NCBI GenBank assembly: GCA_030430205.1
Contig: JAUIGE010000025.1
Location: forward strand, 1-64,000
Source: Bacteroidia bacterium
GTDB lineage: Bacteria > Bacteroidota > Bacteroidia > J057
DNA: 64,000 nucleotides
Direction of reading: 5' to 3'
Below the pieces are notes generated by a model. That model was not told the DNA's origin. It saw nothing but the letters and a program-made list of their open reading frames with translations, and did no database searches. The position numbers and the translations under genes are program-made. Shown here in pieces: positions 18,408 to 26,595 of the stretch (positions within the stretch are counted from its first letter, which is position 1; the number at the start of each line of letters is the position of its first letter).

Positions 18408-19772
18408 TCAGGCATCCGCCGCATTGCCGATATAGCTATCGGGCCTCAGGGCCCGAAGTTCCATCTTCACAGCTTCACTCAGTTGAAGCCTCTCGATGAA
18501 ATCGAGCAATGCCTGCTGGTCGATGCCTTTTTTACCTCTGGTAAGGTCTTTGAGCGCCTCATACGGCTTGTCAAAGCGCTCACGCCGCAGGATCGTCTGT
18601 ATGGCTTCCGCCAGGATCGCCCAATTGCCGTTGAGGTCCTGGGAAATTTTTTCCCTGTTCACCACCAATTTGTCCAGGCCGCGCAGGATCGAGCCAAGGG
18701 CCAGATAACCATAGCCCATCGCAGGGCCTACATTGCGCAGGATGGTGGAGTCGGTCAGGTCGCGCTGCAGGCGCGAGACAGGCAGCTTTCTGCTCATGAA
18801 CTCTAGCAGCGCAGTAGACAAGCCGCAGTTCCCTTCGGCATTTTCAAAGTCAATCGGATTGACTTTGTGGGGCATGGCCGAAGAGCCGATCTCACCAGCT
18901 TTGGTTTTCTGCGAAAAATAATCCTGGCTGATATATATCCAGATGTCCTGGCAGAGGTCTGTCATGATGCTGTTGATGCGCTTGAGGCAATCAAAAATGC
19001 GCGCCAGGCCGTCATAATGCTCGATTTGGGTTGTAGGGCTTGTCCTTTTCAGCTTCAGGATGTCATTGACAAATCGGTCGCCAAAGGCGTTCCAATCCAG
19101 TTGGGGATAGGCCACGATGTGTGCGTTGAAGTTGCCGGTAGCGCCGCCAAACTTGGCGGTGACGGGCAAAAATCTCAACTCCTCATACTGCGTACGCAGT
19201 CTCTCTACAAAGACGGCAAGTTCCTTGCCGAGGGTGGTAGGAGAGGCGGCCTGTCCGTGCGTACGGGCGAGCATAGGGATGCTTTTCCATTGCAGGGCAA
19301 GGGTCTCCAGTTTGGCGATCATCTCTGCCAATTTGGGCAGATAGGCCTCCTGCAGCGCGTCGCGCAGCATCATCGGAATGGCTGTATTGTTGATGTCCTG
19401 AGAAGTCAGGCCGAAGTGAATAAATTCAGCATTTTGTCTGAGCTCTTCAAAAGGCAATTCCTCTATTTTTTCCTTCAAATAATACTCGATCGCCTTTACG
19501 TCATGGTTGGTTACCCCTTCAATCTCCTTGACTCTCAAGGCATTGGCAACTCCTAAAACGCCGTACAGCTTTCGCAAAGCATCTTTTGCATCCATGCTCA
19601 GGGGATTGAGCGAAGGCAGGTCCAGCTCATGCATGGCGATGAGGTATTCAACTTCTACCCAAATCCGATAGCGGATTAAGGCATATTCTGAAAGATAATT
19701 GGCCAGGAGTTCTACCTTGCCGCGGTAGCGGCCATCCAAAGGCGAAAGCGCCTTGAGTGTTTGAATTTGCAT
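18408..19772 (-). CDS. purB: Adenylosuccinate lyase
   Basis: Catalyses two fumarate-releasing steps in purine synthesis: SAICAR to AICAR and adenylosuccinate to AMP. The family signature GSSAMPHKVNPIDFENAEGN and the segments TSQDINNTA, ARTHGQAASPTTLGKE and TTQIEHYDGLARI identify it. It has 454 residues from the ATG at 19772 (MQIQTLKALSPLDGRY). An upstream TTG at 19781 is also in frame, but it overlaps a TACATTTG promoter box, which favours the ATG and suggests a leaderless message. Confidence 0.96.
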   Translation of the reverse strand: MQIQTLKALSPLDGRYRGKVELLANYLSEYALIRYRIWVEVEYLIAMHELDLPSLNPLSMDAKDALRKLYGVLGVANALRVKEIEGVTNHDVKAIEYYLKEKIEELPFEELRQNAEFIHFGLTSQDINNTAIPMMLRDALQEAYLPKLAEMIAKLETLALQWKSIPMLARTHGQAASPTTLGKELAVFVERLRTQYEELRFLPVTAKFGGATGNFNAHIVAYPQLDWNAFGDRFVNDILKLKRTSPTTQIEHYDGLARIFDCLKRINSIMTDLCQDIWIYISQDYFSQKTKAGEIGSSAMPHKVNPIDFENAEGNCGLSTALLEFMSRKLPVSRLQRDLTDSTILRNVGPAMGYGYLALGSILRGLDKLVVNREKISQDLNGNWAILAEAIQTILRRERFDKPYEALKDLTRGKKGIDQQALLDFIERLQLSEAVKMELRALRPDSYIGNAADA

Positions 19773-19778
19773 AGGCGG

Positions 19779-19786
19779 CAAATGTA
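19779..19786 (-). promoter_or_regulatory. Candidate -7 box (TACATTTG) adjoining the purB start
   Basis: An exact TAnnTTTG match on the minus strand, ending six bases before the purB ATG at 19772. Transcription would start at about the A of the start codon, implying a leaderless mRNA. Confidence 0.5.
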
Positions 19787-19931
19787 CAAATAAGCTTCGA
19801 GAGTTTGAAAGTGCCTGAGGGCTGCTCAGGACAATTGTATCAATATTTCGAAATATTATTTATTCTGATGAAGATGCTCTAAGCTTTGCCTGACTTTAAA
19901 CACAGGATCTTGGCAATGAAAATGAAGACAA

Positions 19932-20052
19932 TGGAAAATGGACAATGGACAATGGACAATGGACAATGGAAAATGGACAATGGACAATGGACAATGGAAA
20001 ATGGAAAATGGACAATGGACAATGGACAATGGACAATGGAAAATGGAAAATG
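19932..20052 (+). repeat. Heptamer minisatellite, 17 units
   Basis: Seventeen uninterrupted 7-bp units, TGGACAA or TGGAAAA, plus a partial unit. Only one base varies between units (C or A at the fifth position). Written as C and A the order is A CCCC A CCC AA CCCC AA, itself quasi-periodic. The tract lies between purB and the glycyl-tRNA synthetase gene. All frames across it are open but encode only low-complexity Asn/Gly/Gln/Trp/Met strings and are not genes. Confidence 0.95.
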
Positions 20053-20119
20053 TAGGACCATTTGGTTCAATCTCGCTCGATCTGTTTACACAATTCATCC
20101 ATTCCAAAATAATTTTCCC

Positions 20120-20127
20120 TATTTTTG
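20120..20127 (+). promoter_or_regulatory. Candidate -7 box (TATTTTTG)
   Basis: An exact TAnnTTTG match 44 bases upstream of the glycyl-tRNA synthetase ATG at 20172. No clear -33 element was seen. Confidence 0.45.
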
Positions 20128-20171
20128 CCGCTTCATTCTAAAACGAGGAACGAAAAACGAAAAACGATCCC

Positions 20172-21716
20172 ATGAACTACGACGAAATCTTTCCCAAGAT
20201 CATTTCACATGCCAAAGAGTATGGCTTTATTTTCCCTTCCAGCGAAATCTATGATGGCCTGGGCGCGGTATATGACTATGGTCAGTTGGGGGTAGAATTA
20301 AAAAATAATATCAAGACTGCCTGGTGGAAAGCCATGGTGCAGATGCACGAAAACATCGTCGGACTGGACTCCGCCATCCTGATGCACCCCACCACCTGGA
20401 AGGCCTCCGGCCACGTCGATGCTTTCAACGATCCCCTGATCGACAACAAGGACTCCAAAAAGCGCTACCGCGCCGATGTCCTGATCGAAGATCAGATCGA
20501 GAAGTACAACCAGAAATCTGAAAAAGATACCATCAAGAAAGCGAAAAAAGAAGGCTGGGAACCGGGTAGCACAGAGTACAATGGTTTTTTGCAAAACAAC
20601 CGAAATGCGCAAAAAGCACAGGAAATACAGAAGCAGTTTGAAGACGCGCTCAATAGCGAAGATATGCTTCAGGCTCTTTATGACCTGATCATAGAGCTGG
20701 GGATTGTATGCCCGGTTAGCGGTACCAAAGAGTGGTCTGAGGTGCGTCAGTTCAACCTGATGTTCAAAACCCAGCTGGGTGCCACCGCCGACAGCGCGAT
20801 GGACCTCTACCTGCGCCCTGAGACGGCTCAGGGTATCTTTGTCAACTATCTCAATGTGCAGAATACTTCCCGCCAAAAGCTGCCTTTTGGCATCGCTCAG
20901 ATCGGAAAAGCTTTCCGTAATGAGATCGTGGCGCGGCAGTTTATCTTCCGCATGCGGGAGTTTGAGCAGATGGAGATGCAGTATTTCATCAAGCCGGGCA
21001 CGCAGATGGAGTGGTTTCAGTACTGGAAAGAAGCGCGCATGAAATGGCACCAGGCACTCGGCCTCAAAGCCGATCACCTGCAATACCACGAGCACGAAAA
21101 GCTCGCTCACTACGCAGATGCTGCGGAGGACATCCAGTTCCGCTTTCCTTTTGGATTTAAAGAAATGGAGGGTATCCACTCCCGTACCGACTTTGACCTG
21201 ACCCAGCATGAGGAATTTTCCGGCAAGAAGCTCCGCTTCTTCGATCACGAAGCCAAAGAGTCTTATGTCCCTTATGTGCTGGAAACCTCTGTCGGTCTCG
21301 ACAGAACCTTCCTCGCTCACATGAGCAATGCTTATACAGAAGAAGATGTGCCCACCGCAAAAGGCGATATGGAGCAGCGCATCGTGATGAAATTTCATCC
21401 CCTGCTGGCCCCTTACAAAGTGGCGGTTTTCCCGCTCGTCAAAAAGGATGGCCTTCCCGAGATTGCCCGCTCGATCATCGACGAATTAAAATTCGATTTT
21501 AACGTGATGTATGATGAGAAAGACGCCGTAGGACGTCGCTATCGTCGTCATGACGCGATTGGCACGCCATTTTGCGTGACGGTGGATTATGAAACCAAAG
21601 ATGACAATGCTGTCACCCTGCGCGACCGCGATACCATGGAGCAGGTACGCCTGCCGATCAGTGAGGTGCGCGACTATGTCGCGAAGAAGCTGAGCTGGCG
21701 GGAGATTTTGGGGTAG
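20172..21716 (+). CDS. glyQS: Glycine--tRNA ligase, dimeric type
   Basis: Class II aminoacyl-tRNA synthetase that charges tRNA-Gly. The 514-residue chain is the homodimeric bacterial/eukaryotic type rather than the alpha2-beta2 form. It opens with the conserved FIFPSSEIYDGLGAVYDYG segment and has motif 2 (FGIAQIGKAFRNEI, MREFEQMEMQYF) and motif 3 (GLDRTFLAHM). The anticodon-binding domain is at the C-terminus (LAPYKVAVFPLVKK, YRRHDAIGTPFC). A terminator hairpin follows after a short tandem repeat. Confidence 0.97.
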   Translation: MNYDEIFPKIISHAKEYGFIFPSSEIYDGLGAVYDYGQLGVELKNNIKTAWWKAMVQMHENIVGLDSAILMHPTTWKASGHVDAFNDPLIDNKDSKKRYRADVLIEDQIEKYNQKSEKDTIKKAKKEGWEPGSTEYNGFLQNNRNAQKAQEIQKQFEDALNSEDMLQALYDLIIELGIVCPVSGTKEWSEVRQFNLMFKTQLGATADSAMDLYLRPETAQGIFVNYLNVQNTSRQKLPFGIAQIGKAFRNEIVARQFIFRMREFEQMEMQYFIKPGTQMEWFQYWKEARMKWHQALGLKADHLQYHEHEKLAHYADAAEDIQFRFPFGFKEMEGIHSRTDFDLTQHEEFSGKKLRFFDHEAKESYVPYVLETSVGLDRTFLAHMSNAYTEEDVPTAKGDMEQRIVMKFHPLLAPYKVAVFPLVKKDGLPEIARSIIDELKFDFNVMYDEKDAVGRRYRRHDAIGTPFCVTVDYETKDDNAVTLRDRDTMEQVRLPISEVRDYVAKKLSWREILG

Positions 21717-21719
21717 GAG

Positions 21720-21770
21720 GATGAGCGGATTTGCAGATGAGCAGATTTGCAGATGAGCAGATTTGCAGAT
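21720..21770 (+). repeat. 16-bp tandem repeat, three units
   Basis: GATGAGCRGATTTGCA repeated three times (21720-21767) with a partial fourth unit, in the gap between the glycyl-tRNA synthetase stop and its terminator. Related AGCAGATTTGC-like strings occur in other gaps of this window, for example near 27521, 36058, 38654 and 44588. Confidence 0.8.
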
Positions 21771-21784
21771 GGAAGAAAATAAAG

Positions 21785-21817
21785 ACGCTGACCTTTTGGG
21801 TCAGCGTTTTCTTTTTT
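21785..21817 (+). terminator. Rho-independent terminator
   Basis: ACGCTGACC (21785-21793) pairs perfectly with GGTCAGCGT (21799-21807) around a 5-base loop, followed by a T-rich run to about 21818. It should end the glycyl-tRNA synthetase transcript. Confidence 0.9.
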
Positions 21818-22420
21818 TATCAGGAAAAGTGCTTTTTAAAGCTTTTCTATTTCTTCTCTTGTAAGGCCAGTAGATTGAATGATGACATCCATGGGGACAT
21901 TGTTCTTTTTGAGATTCATGGCTACTTCGATAATTCCTTCTACTCTTCCTTCTTCTTTAGAAGTATCGACAACATTTTTCATGTCACCATAATATTTCAA
22001 GCTGTCTTCATAATCCTTCCGCTCTTCTGGTTGAAGCTGGGCTAGTTCCGCAGCAGCAAAAAGTTTTTGAAAACCCTTTCCTGAAGAGCGACCGGGCGAT
22101 CCTGCAATTCTGAAAGATGCCGAAAAACATACAACCATTTATCAAAATGCGTAACTAACTCTTCTTCCGTCTTGGTAAATTTGGGAAGCTCTACATAAAT
22201 GAATTTAAGTTTCTCATAGAAGACTTCACATTTTTGATCTTTTAGTTCTACCAGATGCACAATTTGCTCTTCATTGCGATGATTCGAAAAGATGATATCA
22301 AAAATCGCTTTTCGATCTAAAGGACTTACCCCCAGGTGTTCGCTTCTTGTATAAGTTAAATCTTTGATTTGATGCCTTTCGGGCAAAAGCTGGTTCAAAA
22401 AATCCATCAAAAGGTCCTTA

Positions 22421-22732
22421 GGAACGATGACGAAATAAACTATCAGTTTATTTTTTAGCCAGGAGGTATCATTTCGACAGCCTGCCCTGAGCTTGTCGAA
22501 GGAGCCTGCCCTGAGCTTGTCGAAGGAGCCTGCCCTGAGCTTGTCGAAGGAGCCTGCCCTGAGCTTGTCGAAGGGAGTCTTCGAGGAGAAATCTCCTGAG
22601 TTATTGATAATCAGGCTTTTACAAATGAGTTCAGGAGATTTCTCCTCGCAAAGCCTCCCTTCGGATGCCTCAGGGCAGGCCATCGAAATGACAAACTACT
22701 TGAAACAAACTGATGATTTATTTTATCGCTAT
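22421..22732. mobile_element. MITE-like palindromic insertion, 312 bp
   Basis: The element is flanked by the direct repeat TCCTTA (22415-22420 and 22733-22738). Deleting it with one copy joins the Rpn gene in frame (codons for PNKDLLM), so the boundaries are well supported. The two ends are imperfect inverted repeats of about 50 bp sharing CATTTCGA and CCTGCCCTGAG. The centre holds a perfect 18-bp inverted repeat (22582-22599 with 22631-22648), each arm itself nearly palindromic. No transposase is encoded. The internal CCTGCCCTGAGCTTGTCGAAGG string is one I recall as a very widespread dispersed repeat in environmental genomes (translated FDKLRAG or PELVEG). Confidence 0.8.
22481..22576 (+). 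repeat. 24-bp tandem repeat, four units
   Basis: CCTGCCCTGAGCTTGTCGAA plus GGAG begins at 22481, 22505, 22529 and 22553, exactly 24 bp apart. It sits in one arm of the MITE-like element; the other arm has a single diverged copy (GAGGCATCCGAAGG). The period of eight codons keeps frames open and creates spurious peptides. Confidence 0.93.
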
Positions 22733-22859
22733 TCCTTATTGGGTTCTGTTCCAAAAAGTTTTTTGAACCCAAAGTCAGTAAGAGGATTGACGTATTTATC
22801 TTGCAGGTAACTCATCATAATGGGTTATTTCTATCGAGGTAAAGATACGAATTTCCTAT

Positions 22860-23231
22860 TTAGATCAAGCGCTCGGGAGGGACGGATAAAGCTCCGCTAA
22901 TTGCTTTAATCATTTTAAGGTTCAGTTTTCTTTTACCACTCAGGACTTCTGAAACACGGCTTTGTGCTCCCAGGAAAGGAACCAGGTCTGATTGTTTCCA
23001 GCCTCTTTTATCCATTTCATAGCGAATGACATCAATGGGATCAATGGGATTTTTTTCGTCCTCTACTTCACGAATTCGGCGATAGTAATCTGAAACCAAT
23101 ATTTCTAAAATATCGCGTTCTTCTGCCTCAAGCGAACTTTCAGCAGCTTCCCAAAGCGTCCAAATCCTTTCCTCTGCTTCAGCAAGATCCGATTCGTTTC
23201 TTATTGCTTTTACGTTTGGCATGAGTCTCAT
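22860..23231 (-). CDS. HigA-like XRE-family regulator/antitoxin
   Basis: A protein of about 123 residues from the Met at 23231 (MRLMPNVKAIRNESDLAEAE). The first half is acidic and helical, as in HigA-type antitoxins that wrap the toxin, with a DPIDVIRYEMD link. The second half is a helix-turn-helix (WKQSDLVPFLGAQSRVSEVLSGKRKL). In higBA systems the toxin gene normally precedes higA, but here the upstream neighbour is a TlpA-like lipoprotein gene whose stop is 55 bp away, and no HigB-like sequence was seen on either side. It is either an orphan antitoxin or a stand-alone regulator. Confidence 0.75.
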   Translation of the reverse strand: MRLMPNVKAIRNESDLAEAEERIWTLWEAAESSLEAEERDILEILVSDYYRRIREVEDEKNPIDPIDVIRYEMDKRGWKQSDLVPFLGAQSRVSEVLSGKRKLNLKMIKAISGALSVPPERLI

Positions 23232-23286
23232 TTTGAAGGATGAATCAAATTGTTGTTTAGGTTTATGTAAAAGCAGCATTTTTGTT

Positions 23287-24528
23287 TCACTCCCCCAACA
23301 TCTCCCTAATCAGCGCCTCATACTCCACCACAAATTCATCATAAGGCTTGCCTGTTCCCGGGCCATTAAATCCTGTGTGGATTTTGCGTACAAGCCCTTT
23401 TTTATCGATAAAAATAGAAGTCGGAAAGGAGAGCACATGGTTGAGCATGGGCAGCTTTTCGGCGGCTTCGGTCTTGCTGGCACGGCCAGCAATCAACAAG
23501 GGATATTGTATATCCAGGCGATCGGCCAATCGGCTGACGGCGGCGGTCGCCTTGCCGAAGTCTTCGTGGCGCTCGAAGGCGAGCCCCACGATCTCCAGCC
23601 CCTGAGGCTGGTATTTTTTGTACCAATCGGCGTAGAGCCGCGACTCGTCCATGCAGTTGGGGCACCAGCTGCCCATGATCTGCACGATGACGGCTTTGCC
23701 GTCAAAGCGCTCGTCTGTGAGGGAGACGCTGTCTCCCCGGAGGTCGGGAAAGGAGAAGGCCAGGCGGTCGTAGCCTGGATTGAGGTAGGTGAGTGCATCC
23801 GCGGAGCGGAGGCTGACGGAGTCGTCGCGAATCGCGACCCAGGGAGTCTGATAATGATTGCCGGAATAAAAAATTCCTTTCAGCATCTCCCGATCGTCGC
23901 CACTTTTCAGCACTGCCGCATCAAAGCGGAATATATGCGCGCCATCAAAGGTATTGAGGGAAAAGGCATTTCCCTCCACACAGCCATCCAGGTAGCGATA
24001 GTCTCCTGTTTCGGTCAAAAAAGTCCCTCTCAGACCATTTCCTCTTTGCTCAAAAACGCCCACAGCATTGGGCTGTAGGCCTCCCAAATCTGCCTTGTCG
24101 TGGTCAAAATATACGGCCCACCTGCCGCCAAACTGCTGCCCGGCTTTGTCGCTGCACTTTTTCTCGCCCTTCACGCCATAAAAGGGGATCATATAATCCG
24201 CCCCCCGGCTGTAATCCTGCAAAACGCCTTTGATGGAGTCAGTGGTAAAAACCGCCCGAAATTCCGTTTCGAAAGCAGGCATACGGATGGTGAGAGAGTC
24301 TCCCTTTACCACAAATTCATCCGCGATGATGATTTCATCTGCATTTTTGACGAAGAGCTTATAGCCTGCATCTTCTTTTAGAATGGCCGTATTGATGGCC
24401 AATTCTGCCTCACCGAGCTCCATAACAAAATGCCAGGGACCCGTCTGAAGCATGGCTTTTGGGGGAGCGGCTTCGTTGCAGGCAAATAGGCTTAGGAGGA
24501 AAAGGCAGGAGAGGAGTTTGATTTGCAT
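23287..24528 (-). CDS. TlpA-family thioredoxin-like lipoprotein
   Basis: A 413-residue predicted lipoprotein (MQIKLLSCLFLLSLFAC, lipobox Cys at residue 17) facing the periplasm. The N-terminal 250 residues are beta-rich and of unknown role. The C-terminal 150 residues are a TlpA/ResA-like thioredoxin domain: FPDLRGDSVSLTD, GSWCPNCMDE with the redox pair CPNC, and FPTSIFIDKKGLV with the cis-Pro. It may reduce disulfides in exported proteins or act in cytochrome maturation. The start at 24528 was chosen because an upstream in-frame start would place the signal peptide internally. Confidence 0.83.
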   Translation of the reverse strand: MQIKLLSCLFLLSLFACNEAAPPKAMLQTGPWHFVMELGEAELAINTAILKEDAGYKLFVKNADEIIIADEFVVKGDSLTIRMPAFETEFRAVFTTDSIKGVLQDYSRGADYMIPFYGVKGEKKCSDKAGQQFGGRWAVYFDHDKADLGGLQPNAVGVFEQRGNGLRGTFLTETGDYRYLDGCVEGNAFSLNTFDGAHIFRFDAAVLKSGDDREMLKGIFYSGNHYQTPWVAIRDDSVSLRSADALTYLNPGYDRLAFSFPDLRGDSVSLTDERFDGKAVIVQIMGSWCPNCMDESRLYADWYKKYQPQGLEIVGLAFERHEDFGKATAAVSRLADRLDIQYPLLIAGRASKTEAAEKLPMLNHVLSFPTSIFIDKKGLVRKIHTGFNGPGTGKPYDEFVVEYEALIREMLGE

Positions 24529-24616
24529 GGGAAATGATTTTGTGAGAAGAATGGACACATATTTACACGGATGATACTGATAAAAAAGGGAATAAGAAAG
24601 CAGCAAACAGTGAAAA

Positions 24617-25258
24617 TCAGTCTAACCTGTAATCATCTGTATCCTTTCCCTTCTTCATCGCTTCCAGCAAATGCTCCAGACGCTGCGCGTGCGTCACCAG
24701 GTCCGTCATCGCCTGACGCAGGCGATCCAGGTAGAAAGGATACCAGGCATATTGCTCCCGCAAATGGGCATCCCCATCGTAAAATGCGTCCGGGCCTTTG
24801 ACCAGCTCAGGCCCTAGCTGATCTATACAATTTTGAGTCAGCAAATCGGCAAATTTGACCACAGCGCCCAGGTTCTGGCGATAGTATCGCACGCTTTCCA
24901 CCAGGCCATTATCCAGGGCTTCGCCCTCACTTTGTCGGATCACCTCCTGCCATTCACCGGTCTCCAGCCCGGCATACCAGCTATAATACATTTTGGGTAA
25001 AGGCTTCTCGCCTGCTTTCATGGCTTGCATAAAAGGCTCATAATAATCTCTCTCAAAGTTTTTGAGCTGCATGTCCATGCCAAAGCCGATGCTGCCGACT
25101 TCTTCGATCAACAGATCGTAGCTGTGCCGCAGCTGGCGGGCCTCTCCTTCCGCTTCGCGGTAGTCCTTCAGCGAAAACGCGGCGTAGACGCCGATAGAGA
25201 CGACGAGGAACTCGGCGAGGAGGCGCGCAGCGCGGGATTGGAAGAATTTTTTCATCAT
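24617..25258 (-). CDS. Single-pass membrane protein of unknown function
   Basis: A 213-residue protein with a basic N-terminus (KKFFQSRAARLL) and one membrane segment (about residues 14-30, FLVVSIGVYAAFSL). A helical domain rich in Tyr and charged residues follows. No known motif was recognised. Its start overlaps the stop of the upstream T9SS propeller gene by four bases (ATGA), which suggests translational coupling. Confidence 0.65.
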   Translation of the reverse strand: MMKKFFQSRAARLLAEFLVVSIGVYAAFSLKDYREAEGEARQLRHSYDLLIEEVGSIGFGMDMQLKNFERDYYEPFMQAMKAGEKPLPKMYYSWYAGLETGEWQEVIRQSEGEALDNGLVESVRYYRQNLGAVVKFADLLTQNCIDQLGPELVKGPDAFYDGDAHLREQYAWYPFYLDRLRQAMTDLVTHAQRLEHLLEAMKKGKDTDDYRLD

Positions 25259-26535
25259 TCCTTTACAACCAACTTCCCAAGCAATGGTTTTTCTCCCTTT
25301 ATCCGCAGCAGATATATGCCTGCTACCAGGCCTGTTTTCTGTAGGGAAAAAGATGCTTGTCGGAAGAGTTTTTCTGAAAAAACAATTCTGCCGTTCAAAT
25401 CCGATATTTCCATCATGCCGCTTTGCGGCTCCTGAAAGCTCAATAAAGCCCCTCTTTCACATGGATTGGGGTAAATAAAATCTGACCCATCATTTGCAGG
25501 CTCATCTATCTCCAGCGGCACGCTATGCTTCAGGAGCGTATTGACGGGGCCGCCAACAAAGAAGGACCGACCATTGAATGCTAAATCCTGAAGGCCAGGG
25601 GTTTCAAAATGAGCCTGGCTCCAATTTTGTCCGCCATCCACAGTTTCAAAAATATAGCCATTGGCAGTGATAAGATATCCCCAATTTGCATGGAGAAAGT
25701 GTAAATCCATGGCTATGTCAGAGCTATCTGCCAGAAATTTCAGGCTCAGCGTATCCCAGCTGTTACCATTGTTGGTGGTCGTAAATATTCTTTGGTGGCC
25801 CCATCCCTGATCTGTCATGGCAAAAGCAGTGCTATCGCCCACATGAACCACACGCCCTATTGCCGTTTGGTACTGGTTTAAAATAAGCGAATCCCAGCTC
25901 AGACCACCGTCGGTCGTAGTAAAAATCAGCCCCTGATAGGCAAATGTGCCATCCCAGGCACCCACAAGGCCAAAATTGCCATCATAAAAATGAATGTCAT
26001 TGAAGCCCGCCCAGGTCACCTGTAAACTGAGGCTCCAATTTGCGCCGCCATCCACGCTGCGATACAGGCGGTCGCCGAAAGTGACAAAACCCTGGTTTAG
26101 ATCAGTAAAAAAGACATCCGAAAGGCCGTAGCCAACAGGCAGGCTATCGGGGGTAATATTTGCCCAGCTACTGCCGCCATTTTCCGTTTTGAATAAAAAG
26201 CTCTTCAAGCGAGGCACATTTGCCCGGAGGGTCAAAAAACCACTTTGGTCATCGACAAAGAAAATACTTTGGAATTGCGGATTCGTGATGGTGTCAAGGT
26301 CTGGGGTGATTTCTTCCCAGCTGATTCCTTCATTTTCAGTCTTGAAAAGGGAATTTCCGTTGGTGCCGCCCAGGCCGACTATGGCGTAGCCAGTCTGCTG
26401 AGAAGGAAAATTTAACTCGTTGAAAGAATGGTTGGAAAGGGAGTTAATATTTGTCCATTGAGCGGTGGCCGAAAAGGCCATCAGCATGGCGCTAAAAAGC
26501 AAAATCGATCGGTTTAGGTGGTTCATAGCTTTCAT
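25255..26535 (-). CDS. YCF48-like propeller protein with T9SS sorting tail
   Basis: A 426-residue secreted protein: signal peptide ending SATAQ, then about six BNR/YCF48-type repeats (FKTENGGSSWANITPD, RSVDGGANWSLS, TTTDGGLSWDSL, TTTNNGNSWDTL, ETVDGGQNWSQ) that would form a beta-propeller, and a type A sorting domain at the C-terminus (IYPNPCERGALL, ISDLNGRIVFSE, GLVAGIYLLRI, ending KLVVKE). It should be exported by T9SS to the cell surface. A second YCF48-like T9SS protein lies at 38709. The function of such propellers outside photosynthesis is unknown. Confidence 0.85.
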   Translation of the reverse strand: MKAMNHLNRSILLFSAMLMAFSATAQWTNINSLSNHSFNELNFPSQQTGYAIVGLGGTNGNSLFKTENEGISWEEITPDLDTITNPQFQSIFFVDDQSGFLTLRANVPRLKSFLFKTENGGSSWANITPDSLPVGYGLSDVFFTDLNQGFVTFGDRLYRSVDGGANWSLSLQVTWAGFNDIHFYDGNFGLVGAWDGTFAYQGLIFTTTDGGLSWDSLILNQYQTAIGRVVHVGDSTAFAMTDQGWGHQRIFTTTNNGNSWDTLSLKFLADSSDIAMDLHFLHANWGYLITANGYIFETVDGGQNWSQAHFETPGLQDLAFNGRSFFVGGPVNTLLKHSVPLEIDEPANDGSDFIYPNPCERGALLSFQEPQSGMMEISDLNGRIVFSEKLFRQASFSLQKTGLVAGIYLLRIKGEKPLLGKLVVKE

Positions 26536-26595
26536 TTAAATGATTGATTATCCAAAGCTACTTAGCATTTCCTAAGGATAATTGCACTTTTGCGG

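Larger units (their letters stand above)
21836..22818 (-). pseudogene. Rpn-family PD-(D/E)XK nuclease/transposase pseudogene
   Basis: A gene of the Rpn (PDDEXK_2) recombination-promoting nuclease family in pieces. The start at 22818 gives MSYLQDKYVNPLTDFGFKKL. A 312-bp element interrupts it after the codons for TEPNK, and the frame resumes as DLLMDFLNQLLPERHQIKDL. A block of roughly 65 codons is missing after KAIFDI, removing most of the nuclease core. A one-base loss in a T run near 22100 then shifts the frame before the FQKLFAAAELAQLQPEE segment. The C-terminus (EEGRVEGIIEVAMNLKK, TGLTREEIEKL) is intact. At least three lesions make it non-functional. Family members are mobile and often multicopy in Bacteroidota. 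Confidence 0.85.

Noticed and set aside
19886-20254. Open frames across the heptamer repeat, on both strands
   Set aside because: They translate the 7-bp repeat into low-complexity strings. No homologous protein content or start context supports them.
20298-21398. Long minus-strand frame opposite the glycyl-tRNA synthetase gene
   Set aside because: It is the complement of a clearly coding gene and shows no recognisable protein features.
22493-22810. Plus-strand frame through the 24-bp repeats (SLSKEPAL-type peptide)
   Set aside because: It is an artefact of the repeat period inside the MITE-like element.
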